Assembly (NCBI GenBank): GCA_000827265.1
Contig: KN834773.1
Location: 293,716 to 357,715, forward strand
Direction: 5' to 3'
Source: Collybiopsis luxurians FD-317 M1
Lineage: Eukaryota > Basidiomycota > Agaricomycetes > Agaricales > Omphalotaceae
DNA length: 64,000 nt
Numbering within the stretch: position 1 is the stretch's first letter; the number at the start of each line of letters is the position of its first letter. Shown one piece after another: positions 1 through 10,623 of this stretch. The translations under genes were made by a program, and so were the position numbers. The notes beneath the pieces are model-generated. The model was given only the letters and a program-made list of their open reading frames with translations, did not search any database and had not been told where the DNA came from.

Positions 1-1
1 C

Positions 2-2107
2 AATGCTCAGGGTGGCTATTATGGGAATGCCCTTCAGGCTGCTGCACTTAGCAAGAATGAGGCCATGGCTAAACTTTTATTTGAAAATGGAGCTGATGTT
101 CATGCTCAGGGGGGCTATTATGGAAATGCCATTTATGCTGCTGTGGCTCAAAACAATAATGCTATGGCTAAACTTTTACTTGCAGAAGGAGCTGATGTCA
201 ATGCTCAGGGTGGCCGTTATGGTACTGCCCTTTATGCTGCCATAACAAATAACAATGGGGTCATGACTGAACTTTTACTTGAAAAAGGAGCCAAAGTTGA
301 TACTCAGGATAGCCATTATTGGAATGCCTTTTCTGCTGCTGTAGCTAGCAACAATCAGGTCATGGTTGGACTTCTATTTGAAAAAGGATCTAATGATAAC
401 AATGCCCAAGGTGGCTATTATGCAAAAGCCATTCAAGCTGCTGTAACTAAGAACAATGAGGCCATGACAAAATTGTTACTGGAAAAAGGAGCTGATGTTA
501 ATGCTCAGGGTGGTCATTATGGGAATGCCCTTCTGGCTGCTGCTGCAGTTGACAAGAATGAGGCCATGGTTAAACTTTTGCTTGAAAAAGGAGCTGATGT
601 TAATGCTCAGGGTGGCCATTATGGGAGTGCCCTTCATGCTGCTGCAGTTCACAAGAATGAAGCCATGTTCAAACTTTTACTTGCAAGAGGAGCTGATGTT
701 AATGCTCAGGGTGGCCATTATGGGAATGCCCTTCAGGCTGCTGCACTTAATGAGAATGAGGCCATGGTCAAATTTTTACTTGAAAAAGGCACTGATGTTA
801 ATGCTCAGGGTGGCTATTATGGGAATGCCCTTCAGGCTGCTGCACTTAGTAACAAGAATGAGGCCATGGCTAAACTTTTACTTGAAAAAGGAGCTGATGT
901 CAATGCTCAGGGTGGCCATTATGGGAATGCCCTTCAGGCTGCTGCATTTAACAAGAATGAGGCCATGGCTAAACTTTTACTTGAAAAAGGAGCTAATGTC
1001 AATGCTCAGGGTGGTCATTGTGAGAATGCCCTTAAGGCTGCTGTAGTTAACAACCATGAGGCCATGGTTAAACTTTTACTTGAAAAAGGAGCTAGTGTCA
1101 ATGATCAGGATAGCAAGTATGGCAATGTCCTCCAAACTGCTATATTCACAAACAATGAAGCTATGGTCAAGCTCTTGCTTCACCATGGAGCTGATGTTAA
1201 TGGTCAGAATATAGCATATGGCAATGCTCTTTATGCTGCTGCACTTGCAGGAAATATAGTCATAGTGGAGATTTTACTAGAGAAGGGAGCCAGTGTCAAT
1301 GCTATTGGTGGCCATTATGGCCATGCTCTTCATGCTGCTGTGTTTGGAGGAAAGTTGGCTCTAGTAGAGCTTTTGATTCAGAAGGAGGCCAATGTCAATG
1401 CTCAGGATGCTAACTATGGCACTGCACTTCAAGCCGCTGTACTTCAAGGCCGAGAGGATATGGTAAGAATTTTACTTAGCCAGGGAGCTGATATTAATGC
1501 CCAAGGTGGTCATTATGGAAATGCCCTCCAAGCAGCTGTACTAAAAGAACATGAGGCCATAGTAAGGATTCTCATTAGCAGAGGAGCAAATGTTAATGCT
1601 CAAGGGGGCAGATTTTGTAATGCCTTACAAGCTGCTGCCGCAAAAGAAAATCTGGCACTGGCAAATCTTTTGCTTGAGCATGGAGCTGATGTCAATATTT
1701 TGGGTGGTCATTTTGGCAATGCTCTCCAAGTTGCTGCAATTACAGGGAGTCAGGCCATGGTAAATCTTTTGCTTGAAAAAGGTGCAAATATCAATGCTCA
1801 AAGTGGAAAACATTTCACTGCTCTACAAGCTGCCATGTCAGAGAAAAATAAGGCAATAATAGAGCTGTTACTTGAAAATGGCGCTAACCCCATATCTGAA
1901 AAAATCCCCCCTGCTGATTGTACTATTGGAACTGAGGAACTTCACCCCCAATCCACTTGGAATACTGCTCTTGAAGCAGAACAAGTAGAATCTACAGAAG
2001 TTGGTATGGGAAGCAGCAAGCGCAAAAGAGATCTAGAAGAGAGTGATCATGATGCTCAGCCTCCCACTGTGAGGCCAAAATGGGGCTCAGCCAGCAAGGA
2101 AACATAG
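2..2107 (+). CDS. Ankyrin-repeat protein, 5' end missing
   Basis: The frame is open from base 2, so the start lies outside the window; 701 codons are visible before TAG at 2105-2107. Almost the whole protein is a run of about 18-20 ankyrin repeats of 33-36 residues with the consensus 'VNAQGGHYGNALQAA' followed by 'NKNEAMAKLLLEKGAD'. The repeats are close to identical at the DNA level, which points to recent unit duplication or gene conversion. The last ~60 residues leave the repeat and carry a basic 'SSKRKRDLEE' stretch that could be a nuclear signal. Ankyrin arrays of this 'NAQGG-YG-ALQAA' type are commonly the sensor end of fungal NACHT proteins, and the gene at 19392-22574 has the same repeat type, so the missing 5' part may encode a NACHT domain (inference). 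Ankyrin identity is secure; the rest is not. Confidence 0.9.
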   Translation, partial: NAQGGYYGNALQAAALSKNEAMAKLLFENGADVHAQGGYYGNAIYAAVAQNNNAMAKLLLAEGADVNAQGGRYGTALYAAITNNNGVMTELLLEKGAKVDTQDSHYWNAFSAAVASNNQVMVGLLFEKGSNDNNAQGGYYAKAIQAAVTKNNEAMTKLLLEKGADVNAQGGHYGNALLAAAAVDKNEAMVKLLLEKGADVNAQGGHYGSALHAAAVHKNEAMFKLLLARGADVNAQGGHYGNALQAAALNENEAMVKFLLEKGTDVNAQGGYYGNALQAAALSNKNEAMAKLLLEKGADVNAQGGHYGNALQAAAFNKNEAMAKLLLEKGANVNAQGGHCENALKAAVVNNHEAMVKLLLEKGASVNDQDSKYGNVLQTAIFTNNEAMVKLLLHHGADVNGQNIAYGNALYAAALAGNIVIVEILLEKGASVNAIGGHYGHALHAAVFGGKLALVELLIQKEANVNAQDANYGTALQAAVLQGREDMVRILLSQGADINAQGGHYGNALQAAVLKEHEAIVRILISRGANVNAQGGRFCNALQAAAAKENLALANLLLEHGADVNILGGHFGNALQVAAITGSQAMVNLLLEKGANINAQSGKHFTALQAAMSEKNKAIIELLLENGANPISEKIPPADCTIGTEELHPQSTWNTALEAEQVESTEVGMGSSKRKRDLEESDHDAQPPTVRPKWGSASKET

Positions 2108-2347
2108 GGAACTGGAGCTACTATTTGGGCCAGGGGCAAGAACTGGTGAGTTACTTTTTAACTTAATATAAGAGTTACCCCTTACTGTTCCGCATAGCTC
2201 CCCATCATTACATAATAAATGTCAAAACCCTGTTCTACTAATACAGCATTCTATCTATTTACAGTCATCTCGCTCCTTTCCTTATTTAATACTTAAAGCC
2301 ATGTATCTCCATAGGTTTCTTTGTCAAATGAACACCAGTTACTCCAT

Positions 2348-3287
2348 TAGTGATGTGCCAGCTCCGGCCCAGCTCAAATACCCCAGTTACGGCTCAGTCA
2401 GCTCCGGCTGAGGCTCATTAAATCTTGAGCCAGGCCCTATCAGATGGCCAAAGCCTGGAGCCAAGGCTCAGTATACATAAAATTGTAATAGAGTTTAATT
2501 TATTGACTCATACTATGTCTTTCCATTCTTCATTTTCATCATCTAGTGGTATCCACTATAAGTCATTTCCCACCAATACTGATGTATTGGCTTCATCGGC
2601 AAGCCCCTCCTCCAAGCTTTTCCTCTGCCAGCCAAAGAAGAAGTCTAATCTTTAAACATCAGATCTTTGCATAGAAGACACTTACAGAACTGAAACCCTT
2701 TAACAATGAACTTGATGGTCATGATACCCACCGTCAAAAATGCCCTCTCACTTGAAACCAATGAATTGCTAAGAACAGGCCAGGCATTTCCATACAAGAA
2801 ATTGCTGACCATTTATCTAGAAGGCCGTCAGAAAATTTGGTGCTAAAAAAGGAATTAAAAGCATGGAAATCAATGTAAGCTCCACCACTGAACAACTGAT
2901 ATACCCTTATTGGAAATAGTATCCTTGGCATCATAATAATACCTGGAGAATTCTTCCAGCCATGGTACAGAACTATTAGATACACAAACAGTGAGGCAAG
3001 CGAGGCAATGATTACTCATAATTATACAGTTGAATTTAGCACCCTTTGAATAGGACACTTGAAATATATATATATGATGTCGCCCTCAAAAGTTTTAATC
3101 TTTTGAGAAAAATGGTGCAGTCACCCCTGCACAAGCCCCAGCCCAAGGCCCGGCTGCTGGCCCATCAAAATTTTGAGCCAGACCTTGAGCTGTCGGTGAG
3201 CCCTGTGATGGCTGGGATCCAGCCAAGGCTCAGTAGGGCCCGGCTTACCCGGCCTAATGGCTCTGGGCCAGAGCCGGCACATCACTA
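2348..3287. mobile_element. Non-autonomous hAT-like element, 940 bp
   Basis: The ends are inverted repeats: the left starts TAGTGATGTGCC and the right ends GGCACATCACTA, and the match continues about 25 bp inward with few differences. Both subterminal zones are dense in GGCTC/GAGCC-type words, as hAT transposase binding zones often are. The 8 bases before the left end (tactccat, 2340-2347) and the 8 after the right end (tattccac, 3288-3295) agree at 6 of 8, as expected for an aged 8-bp target duplication. No transposase frame is present. The superfamily assignment rests on 8-bp duplication plus TAGTG..CACTA ends. Confidence 0.75.
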
Positions 3288-3371
3288 TATTCCACATTTT
3301 TGCTGTCCTCTTGCTCATGTTTCCTTTGCATTGAGCTCAGACCATAACACTTAAGCTGACTTTAGTAACTG

Positions 3372-3600
3372 ACTTGTGGGATGGGCCATTGCACTTTGCA
3401 CATGGCATGTACAAGTCCAGACACAAAAATGGTGAGGAATTTGCACATACATGGTAACACTCTATATGCTATGTAGATACAAATGTTAAATGACAATGCC
3501 CTGATTCATGAAAGCCATCAATTTTGTTTTCCATGTATTGCCGACATCCTCAATCTCCCAAACAGCATAGTCAAAATTGACAGGCAAGATTACAGAAATA
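3372..3600 (+). repeat. Dispersed repeat D, copy 1
   Basis: Starts with a ~50-bp block (CTTGTGGGATGGGCCATTGC ... TACAAGTCCAGACAC) that recurs at 57408-57459 (reverse), 57508-57558 (forward) and 62844-62896 (reverse). About 110 bp further on, a second shared block around 'ATGCC.TG.TTCAT.AA.GCCATCA' follows at 3495-3560 and recurs beside two of the other copies. Confidence 0.65.
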
Positions 3601-3662
3601 GAAAGATTGCAGCAAACAATAAGAATGAAAACAGATCCCTTCAAACCCTTCATCTGCACAAA

Positions 3663-3960
3663 TACTGTGAAAGTAGAACTTTCCCAGGCTTTCCCAGGCT
3701 TCCTCAGGCTTCCCCAGGCTTCCCCAGGCTCTTCCCAGGCTTATTCCAGGCTGTCCCAGAGATGCTTCAGGACAATTATAATTATATTCTGGGTTACTAT
3801 CAGACTATTTATAATCTCTTTTAGGCTATCATAGAGGCTAGCCCCAGGGATATTTCAGGATACCCAGGCCCTGGCTAAAATCCCGGGTTCCCTGGGATAC
3901 CTAGGTCACCCAGAATCCCTGGGGCAACCTAGATTTGACCAAAATCCTGGGAGCTCTTAG
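3663..3960. repeat. Array of short 'CCCAGG' units
   Basis: From 3663 a roughly 10-12 bp unit (TTCCCAGGCT and variants) repeats about eight times; 3835-3960 continues with degenerate CCCAGG/CCTGGG words. The same kind of array occupies the interior of the TIR elements at 27492-27725 and 61605-62421, suggesting a related but truncated element here. Confidence 0.55.
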
Positions 3961-4399
3961 GGCATTTGTTTTTGCCTGGGCAAAAAGTAGATTTTCAGAT
4001 GGAGTACTTTCTAAAAGCTTTGTTCAGGTTGATTCAGTAGCATTCAATTGATCCAGTTGGTTAGATTTAAGTTCCTAAATTCAAGTCAAGTTGATTTTAT
4101 TATGGTCTAAGCAAGGTAGTCCCGGAGTGGTCAGTTGTTTTAGGCCCACATTTACCAATCACTGAAAAGTTATATGTTGAATCCAGGTAATATACACATA
4201 TTGGTGTCCTGCAGTGTGAGGGCCCTGTGACCACATCTGGAGTTTGTGCTTATGGTTTAAGGTATATGCATCTTGCTTCCACTTTGATTCTGTGCAGGTA
4301 TCTTTCTGTAGCTTGTTTCATACTTTGCTTCCTCATCCTTATTCCTAATCTCTCTGCCAACACACCTATATTAGATTTGATAATCCCATCTCTGACCCT

Positions 4400-4562
4400 C
4401 AGAACCTTTCTCTTGTTCTGAGGGTACATTTCCTGTTTATTCATTTCACTTCCTTTTACTTATGTCTACCTATAGTCACTGTGTACTTACATAGGAAGTT
4501 AGGTAGCTATGAGAACCTTTCTCTTGTTCTGAGGTCACCATGTACTTACATAGGATGTTAAT
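4400..4562 (+). repeat. Local duplication
   Basis: The 22-bp block beginning 'AGAACCTTTCTCTTGTTC' occurs at 4401 and again near 4512. The block 'GTACTTACATAGGA.GTTA' occurs at about 4482-4502 and again at 4541-4561. The two overlap into a degenerate tandem duplication with no coding content. Confidence 0.5.
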
Positions 4563-4662
4563 TATGTAACATTATATTAAAGAAAGTCTGCCAAGTCAAG
4601 TTACCATCACTGAACACCATCCTCAGCACCTATCAGCCTACAGTTTACCAGTACTGTTTAAT

Positions 4663-4760
4663 TACAAGTGCATGGAATGTAATGAAATGCCAAGTTCTTG
4701 TGGTGGTGAATTCCATGCCTGATCCTTGACAGGCAATTTTATATTAATGGTGTAATACTG
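4663..4760 (+). repeat. Dispersed repeat C, copy 1
   Basis: About 95 bp around 'GAATTCCATGCCTGATCC' recurs in reverse orientation at 32298-32392 and, more diverged, forward at 60325-60410. No coding frame is shared, so it is probably a piece of a transposon end or LTR. Confidence 0.55.
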
Positions 4761-5836
4761 ATGAGACAAAGTAATGTATTTAAGCTGTCATCATAATAAA
4801 TTACAATTCATTTCAAGTCTAGACTAAGCTGGGAGGTGGCAGCATTTGAGTCACCAGACTCTACTCATCAGTGCCACTGTGCAGGGCACAAGTAACCACC
4901 ATATAGCAGCATTGGCCCACTACCAACAGCAGGGTGTCAAGTACCTGCTGCATATTTTTGAGGCCAAATGAACTCACAGTCCTAGTTAGTGCCTTGCATC
5001 TTTACAAATCTGTCTTTAGCACACCTGCCTAGCTAAACCCAGGTTTTTATCAAACACACCTATACCTGACAATAACACCCAAGGAATTTTGACACTCATT
5101 GCTACATCCAACCCATGCATCTGTAATAATTGCACAGGATCAGTCATTCCTCTCATCATCTCTAATCCTACATTAAGAGTTTAGTGAATTCTTATCAGTG
5201 TGTTGTGCCTAGTGAAAACAATGAAAGAGGCATTGCATTTTTTAAAAAAATTCAATGAGCCCAGAGATAATGCTGAAACTGTAGAAGATAGAGTGAAAAG
5301 GATGGGTAAAGGTAAGAGACCATTTCAATGTCAATACTTGCACTGATTTGCTTCAGATGACTCAGTGGGATTACAGACCTTTGAGGCAGCAGGAGATCAC
5401 TCAGTCAAAGGAGCACATAGAAGTACTCCATCTTGATTATAATATTTATCACTTAGGGCTATGGGGTTAAACTCTAAGACATATAGATACTCTACCATGT
5501 AACAGTACTGATACTTTACAATATATCGTAATACTTGAAAAACAACGCAATGTCTAACAATACATAATAGGAGGGTTTCGACCAGTCGTAAGTATGCAAG
5601 TGTGTATGAAGCATATGGATGTGCATGAACGTGCAGATGTATGTCGTATGTGTATGTGTATGTGTACAGAAACATGACCATGAACCATAAACATGAAGGC
5701 AGGGACGAGTATGAAAAATAAAAGAAGAAAAAAATAATGATAATATTGGATGACAGTTCGTTCGAAAAAAAAGTATGTGTGCAGTCCGCACTTACGTGAG
5801 ATGGAATGTGTAACGCGGATTACAACACAGCCAAAC

Positions 5837-7735
5837 TTAACCCCCTCCACCCTCGGCCTGACCCTCGACCTTCCCCACCCCCCTCCCACGCTCGCATCCA
5901 AAAACAACCCCATCCAACCACTCAACTCCCTCATACGACAACGCGCCCCTCCAAGCTATCCCAAGCTCCTCTATATCATGCAACCGAATCAGCATATCGA
6001 GCGTAGGCGAGTCGGTATTCGAATCGCACGGTAGGGCAGTTGTACTTGTACCCGTACTCGTATCCGTATTCACGCTCGCGTTCGTGTCCGTGCTCGCGTT
6101 TGTATCCGTATTCGCATCGACGACCCCACTCAAAACTCCAAACACAAGAACAACCAAAGCCATCGCATCAACGGTACATTCCTTCCTAGGGACCGTGATT
6201 AATAGCCGTTTAGTATTGTTTTCGTTTTGGTTCTCGTTTTGATTCAGATTAATTGTTCGGGTCTGAAAGTTCGTATTCAGGTTCGTATTCGGATATGGAG
6301 ACGAGGACGACGACAGTGGGAAGGATGAAAGGAGCGAGGAAAATGGCGATACGGACGAAGACGAGCACCTCGATAACGATGCTGTGGAGGGGGTGGATAC
6401 AGCTGTCGTTGTCGTTGTCGTTGTCTCGGAAGAACGAGACCCAGATTCGGAGTAGGAGTGGGAGATGGGATTCTGCGAAGCGAAGGAAGGAGGTTCGCAG
6501 GTATGTTCCGCCATGTTGTGAGAATCAGATTGTGAGTGAGACTGAGAAACTAGCCTGGACAGAAACTTCCTCGCAATAGCCATCTGCGACACAGACAAAT
6601 GCGGCACTCCGGGTTCTCTAGGTTGGAGGAGTGTCTGGCGGGGGATGGATAGTTCGAGGACCGAGCCCTGGCTAGAGTTGGAGTTCAATTCAAGATCAAT
6701 CGAACCTGGACCTGGTGCGTCAATCTGTAGCTGCTCCTGCTCCCGCTCCCGACCGCCTTCATTTTCCGACTCCCCACTATGCCTCCTTCCTTGGTCCAAA
6801 TTATCTCTATCATCAGAACCATCATCCTCATGCCGCTGATGACGAGGTATCACAACCTTTATCACACCCTCGGCACTCAAAACCTCTTCCACAAGCGACT
6901 TGACCTCGTCGTCATCACCCTCGTCATCCGTGTCCGTGTCCGTGTCTACTCCCCTCTCCCCATCCAGATCCCGTTCCCTCCCGCTCCCGTTCCCCCTCTT
7001 CTCCCAATTCCAAAAAGCAACCCACACACCAGACCCCTTCGCAACCTCCTGCAAACACCTCTTCTTCACCCACGTTTCCTTCACGTGTAGTTTGCCTCTA
7101 TCCGCTCCTCGGTGGAGCTCCGGTCGTTTAACAACACGCCGTCGAGGAACGTTCGTTACGTGTGGTTGGATGTGGCCTTTGGTGAGCACGGGTGCAGAGG
7201 TAGATGCGGATGTGGATTGAACGAGAGCGGTATGGGCATGGGCGTTTAGTCCCGCGAGTGACGGTGAAGGTTGGTTGTCGATGAAGTAAGCTTTGGGGGA
7301 TGATGATAATGAGGAGGAGGACGACGACGACGACGAGCTGGGTGGCGATCCAGCGGCGTTGGACCGAATCGACGTCGATGACGTCGACGATACAGATTTC
7401 GGCGGAGGAGAAGAGAGCGCCGCTGGGACTGGTTCTGGTGCGATTGTCCGTCGGGGTTTACGACGAGGAAGGTTACTGACGTGAGGCTGGATAGGACCTT
7501 TTCCAGTCCCTTGGAACATGATCGTTTGAAGACGAGGGGGGTTTTGCTGGAGACGCGGTACGAGGTTTTGGGATTTTGATTGCGATGACGATAGTGGTGG
7601 TACTTTAATGAGGTCAGGAACAATAGAATGAAAAGTGGTTGTTTTGTGGCCAGAAAATGGAGTGACGACTAAAGTGGAAGATCTAGAGGTGGCAGAAAGG
7701 GAATCGCTGCAAAATTCGTGGTCGTAATTCGGCAT
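5837..7735 (-). CDS. Low-complexity hypothetical protein, 632 aa
   Basis: A single long frame runs from ATG at 7735 to TAA at 5837. I do not recognise a family. The protein is Ser/Thr/Pro-rich with runs of Ser (~residues 130-150), Thr (~435) and Asp-Thr repeats near the C-terminus. A short motif occurs twice: 'GPIQPHVSNLPRRK' near residue 80 and 'GHIQPHVTNVPRRR' near residue 187. A related 'VIPHVTRVPRSR' occurs in the tail of the receptor-like gene at 48106-50143. The only ordinary-looking globular patch is 'KLHVKETWVKKRCLQEV' to 'VWVAFWNWEKR' at about 215-250. An acidic Asp/Glu stretch follows. The gene faces away from the gene starting near 8834. The start codon is the first in frame and is not otherwise supported. 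Confidence 0.6.
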   Translation of the reverse strand: MPNYDHEFCSDSLSATSRSSTLVVTPFSGHKTTTFHSIVPDLIKVPPLSSSQSKSQNLVPRLQQNPPRLQTIMFQGTGKGPIQPHVSNLPRRKPRRTIAPEPVPAALSSPPPKSVSSTSSTSIRSNAAGSPPSSSSSSSSSSLSSSPKAYFIDNQPSPSLAGLNAHAHTALVQSTSASTSAPVLTKGHIQPHVTNVPRRRVVKRPELHRGADRGKLHVKETWVKKRCLQEVAKGSGVWVAFWNWEKRGNGSGRERDLDGERGVDTDTDTDDEGDDDEVKSLVEEVLSAEGVIKVVIPRHQRHEDDGSDDRDNLDQGRRHSGESENEGGREREQEQLQIDAPGPGSIDLELNSNSSQGSVLELSIPRQTLLQPREPGVPHLSVSQMAIARKFLSRLVSQSHSQSDSHNMAEHTCEPPSFASQNPISHSYSESGSRSSETTTTTTTAVSTPSTASLSRCSSSSVSPFSSLLSSFPLSSSSSPYPNTNLNTNFQTRTINLNQNENQNENNTKRLLITVPRKECTVDAMALVVLVFGVLSGVVDANTDTNASTDTNASVNTDTSTGTSTTALPCDSNTDSPTLDMLIRLHDIEELGIAWRGALSYEGVEWLDGVVFGCERGRGVGKVEGQAEGGGG

Positions 7736-8833
7736 TGGTCTATGACTCTATTATGTCTATACACTGGAGATAAGAAACGTGACGATATGGAAAGAGAATC
7801 AGAAGGGTGGTCTTCGGGTATCAAAAGTAGTTGGAGCGAGAGACTTACAGGCAAGAGGAAGGGTAGTTGAACCCTGGTTGCTCGTTGGCGATTCAGAAGT
7901 TCAAGTTCAAGTTGAATTCTTGCTCTTTCGCCGCAAGAGAGTGTCTTTGATCGATCCTGGAATTGGCCCCACTCGGTCCGTACACCTTGTGAATAGAAGA
8001 TCCGATTTTTCAAAAGGCCAAGACCTTTCAAAGTTCAGAGTACGGCAGCGGAGAATGGAATATAGCGATTCGAAGCGGCTGTTCTAATTTCTCCTTGAAA
8101 CTCCCACTCGTTTTTGATAAGATAAGAAAAAAACTGAACTGAATTTACCGCAACCGACCCAGATTCTTGTTCTGTGGTTTTGGATTCGAAGATGGTGGTG
8201 GTAAAGAGAAGAGGAAGATAAACTTCATCCGAATTTACGACCGATGGACGACGACTTGCTGATGTTTCTGGCGTGGATTCAATGAGGATCTTGTCAAGTT
8301 GATAGAAATTCCCACGCATCAAAGCTTAAATTCCGTCAACCTCCGCTTCCATTCAACATCCATTCAACCTCCATTCTGTGCGGTGATGATTTCCCGGAAG
8401 CACAGGAAGCCCCCACCACTAGCCCAATCATGGGTCACAACATAAAAGGTAGGTGTACACGGTAAACTAAGGATATAAAGGTATAATGAAACACGCTATA
8501 CGCGTACCATATTCAAAACCCTTGGTACCTATCAATTATCAATTTGTCAGACAGTTTATAGTCTCGTGTGTCAACAATGAACAAGACACGTCCTGCTAGT
8601 ATAAATTCGGATCCCACACCCTCGTTTTTCTGTTTGACCCTCCCTCCTGCGTGTCTGCTCCAATGCACCAGGTAGGTGTCAACGCCTCCGCTCCTCAGGG
8701 TGTTCCTCCACGCGGAGCCAAGCAGGAACGACACAAAGTTCTCGGTCTGGATTCTGGTTCGTTGTTTCCTCTCAATCGAATTATGTTTGATTTCCAACAT
8801 AAACTTGTTCGCTCCCTGCAAATCATAAAGTAG
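7736..8833. promoter_or_regulatory. Divergent intergenic region
   Basis: About 1.1 kb between two genes pointing away from each other, so it must hold both promoters and probably 5' untranslated exons of the right-hand gene. Frames in it are short and overlap on both strands; none was accepted. No clear TATA box was identified. Confidence 0.4.
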
Positions 8834-10623
8834 ACACGCCAGAAGTAGAACCGGTACTCCCCGTGAACGTTCCAGAATCCTCGGCACAATCCGAATTGCC
8901 CTCTGCGGAGCCTCGAACTTCTGATTCAGCCGGATACCAAAGCTCTGATCCAAGTTCCTCCGTTTCCTCTTCTACTTTCTCCTCTTCAGCCTCATTATCG
9001 TCTTTGTCGCAAAGACCTGGAGTAGTCAGTCCACGCAGCACGGTATTCGCCTCTTCCCCATTAAACCCTTCTTCCTCACCTACTGCTCTTCCCCCACCGC
9101 CGGTATTACTACCGCCCTCTGCCGTGACCTTCAATACGCATAAATACGGACATGGGAATGGGAATGGGAATGGGTACAGCTCAATAGGCAGACAAAGCAT
9201 TCGTCTTCCGTCGGAAGAAGTCCGCGCGTTAGCTGGAGCTGGGTCGAGTTATGTGCGCTCAGCGTCGGCATCGTCCACTACGAAGAAGGCAGTACCAGCT
9301 TCGGCAGGTTCGCAAGTCCCAAGTCAAAGTGCCAAGAAATCCCCAGCGTCTCCTCCACCGCCACCCCCGCCACGGCGAGGCGGATCCATGATTCTGTATC
9401 GTATCGCCACACCTTCGCCGGTGCCTACTACACCTTCACCCATCTCATCCCTCCCCCCAATCCTCCCTCCCACCACTCCCACCAACGCTTCTAGCCCTAG
9501 CCCTAATGCCATGAAACCTTCTACCCCCATTCTCCCCGTCGCGCGTCCCATATCGGCCTTGGCAGACAGCATTGATATGGGTCTGGATGTTGGTAGTTCT
9601 GGCTCGGGATCACATCTAGTTTCCGCTTTCGGTTTAGGTCTTGACCAACTCGAACGGCCTAGGCGTCCCGCGCCAAGTCCATTATTGCCACTGAATCATC
9701 GCGATTCTCCTTCCTCCACTATCTCCTCATCCAAGATCCCGTTTCCCATTACCCCGACTTCGCCCACGACTAAGGGCCCCGCACCCACGATCCATGCTTC
9801 CGCTCCCACTCCCACTCTCACTCCTACCCCCGGAGGCTCGTTATCGAAATCGTTAACGCTAACGAGCTCTTCACACCCTTATTACTCTATCACGGACGAC
9901 TCAAAGTACCCTGAGCCTATCCGGACTCATCTCAACAGCTTTGACGAGTTTGGGGTTAGCTTTAACGCAGGCGGGGGTGGTGGAAGTTTCGGAACCAGGA
10001 GTTGGGGAACAGGTCCCGGTACTGGTACAAGTGCAAATCGTTCACAATACGCCCAGCTCATCGCGTACGCGTATGAGCCTTCTATTGGTGGGAGCGATAC
10101 GTCTGATGATTCGGAGTTTGATGAGGATTGGGATGATGACGATGATGATGAGGCCGATGGTGATTCGGACTCGATAGATGCTGTAGAGGCCTCTGAGAAA
10201 AAACCTTCATCGGATCCAGAATCGAAGCTCAGACCCCACCAACCCAAACCCCAGTCCCAATCCGGAGCGACACCTCGAACGAAGGAGGAATTGAACCAGA
10301 AGCCTCAAACACCTAAACATAAACATACCCAGAACCAGAACCAGAACCATAAACCGAAAGGAACCATACCCAATCGAGCACTCGCATCAAAATCTCACCG
10401 TCGACATCATCATCGTCGGCGTCGGCGCCAAACTCAAACTCAAAAGAGACAAACACGGACGAGAATCCGGATAGCGAATATTACGACGTTGATGGTGTTG
10501 GTGATGGCGTTGTTGGCGTTGTTTTTGGCGTATCCGGTATCGCAGTTTTCGCGTCGTCAGGATGAGAGTGATTTGATTGCGAATAATCCGGTGATTAATT
10601 CGACTGGGCAGGCCATTTTTTGA
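8834..10623 (+). CDS. Hypothetical protein with C-terminal membrane anchor
   Basis: The frame is open from a possible splice acceptor at 8831-8833 to TGA at 10621-10623, about 595 codons. No ATG is suitably placed at the beginning, so a short 5' exon probably lies upstream and the true start is unknown. The sequence is Ser/Pro/Thr-rich with a poly-Pro patch, the short motif 'GGSMILYRIATPSP' (common in this type of Agaricomycete protein), an acidic run (Asp-rich, ~residues 420-440), a His/Arg-rich basic run, then one hydrophobic segment 'TTLMVLVMALLALFLAYPV' about 35 residues from the end. This architecture suggests a tail-anchored or type II membrane protein with a disordered cytosolic region (inference). 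No catalytic motif was found. Confidence 0.6.

Larger units (their letters stand above)
2108..5836. other. Gene-free, repeat-rich interval
   Basis: No convincing coding frame. It holds the hAT-like element at 2348-3287, a copy of a dispersed repeat beginning near 3372, arrays of 'CCCAGGC' units (3663-3770), a locally duplicated segment (4400-4562) and a second dispersed repeat near 4663-4760. From about 4800 to 5700 nothing recognisable was seen. Confidence 0.6.

Noticed and set aside
495..1046. 183-codon frame overlapping the ankyrin gene
   Set aside because: It is the +1 shadow of the repeated ankyrin codons; its periodic 'MLMLRV' pattern simply mirrors the repeat.
2..2107. CRISPR-like regular repetition
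   Set aside because: The ~102-bp period is protein-coding ankyrin repeats without unique spacers; eukaryotic context.
8863..8865. GTG as the real start of the 8834-10623 gene
   Set aside because: Fungal nuclear genes rarely start at GTG and the frame is open upstream to an AG acceptor, so an upstream exon is more likely.
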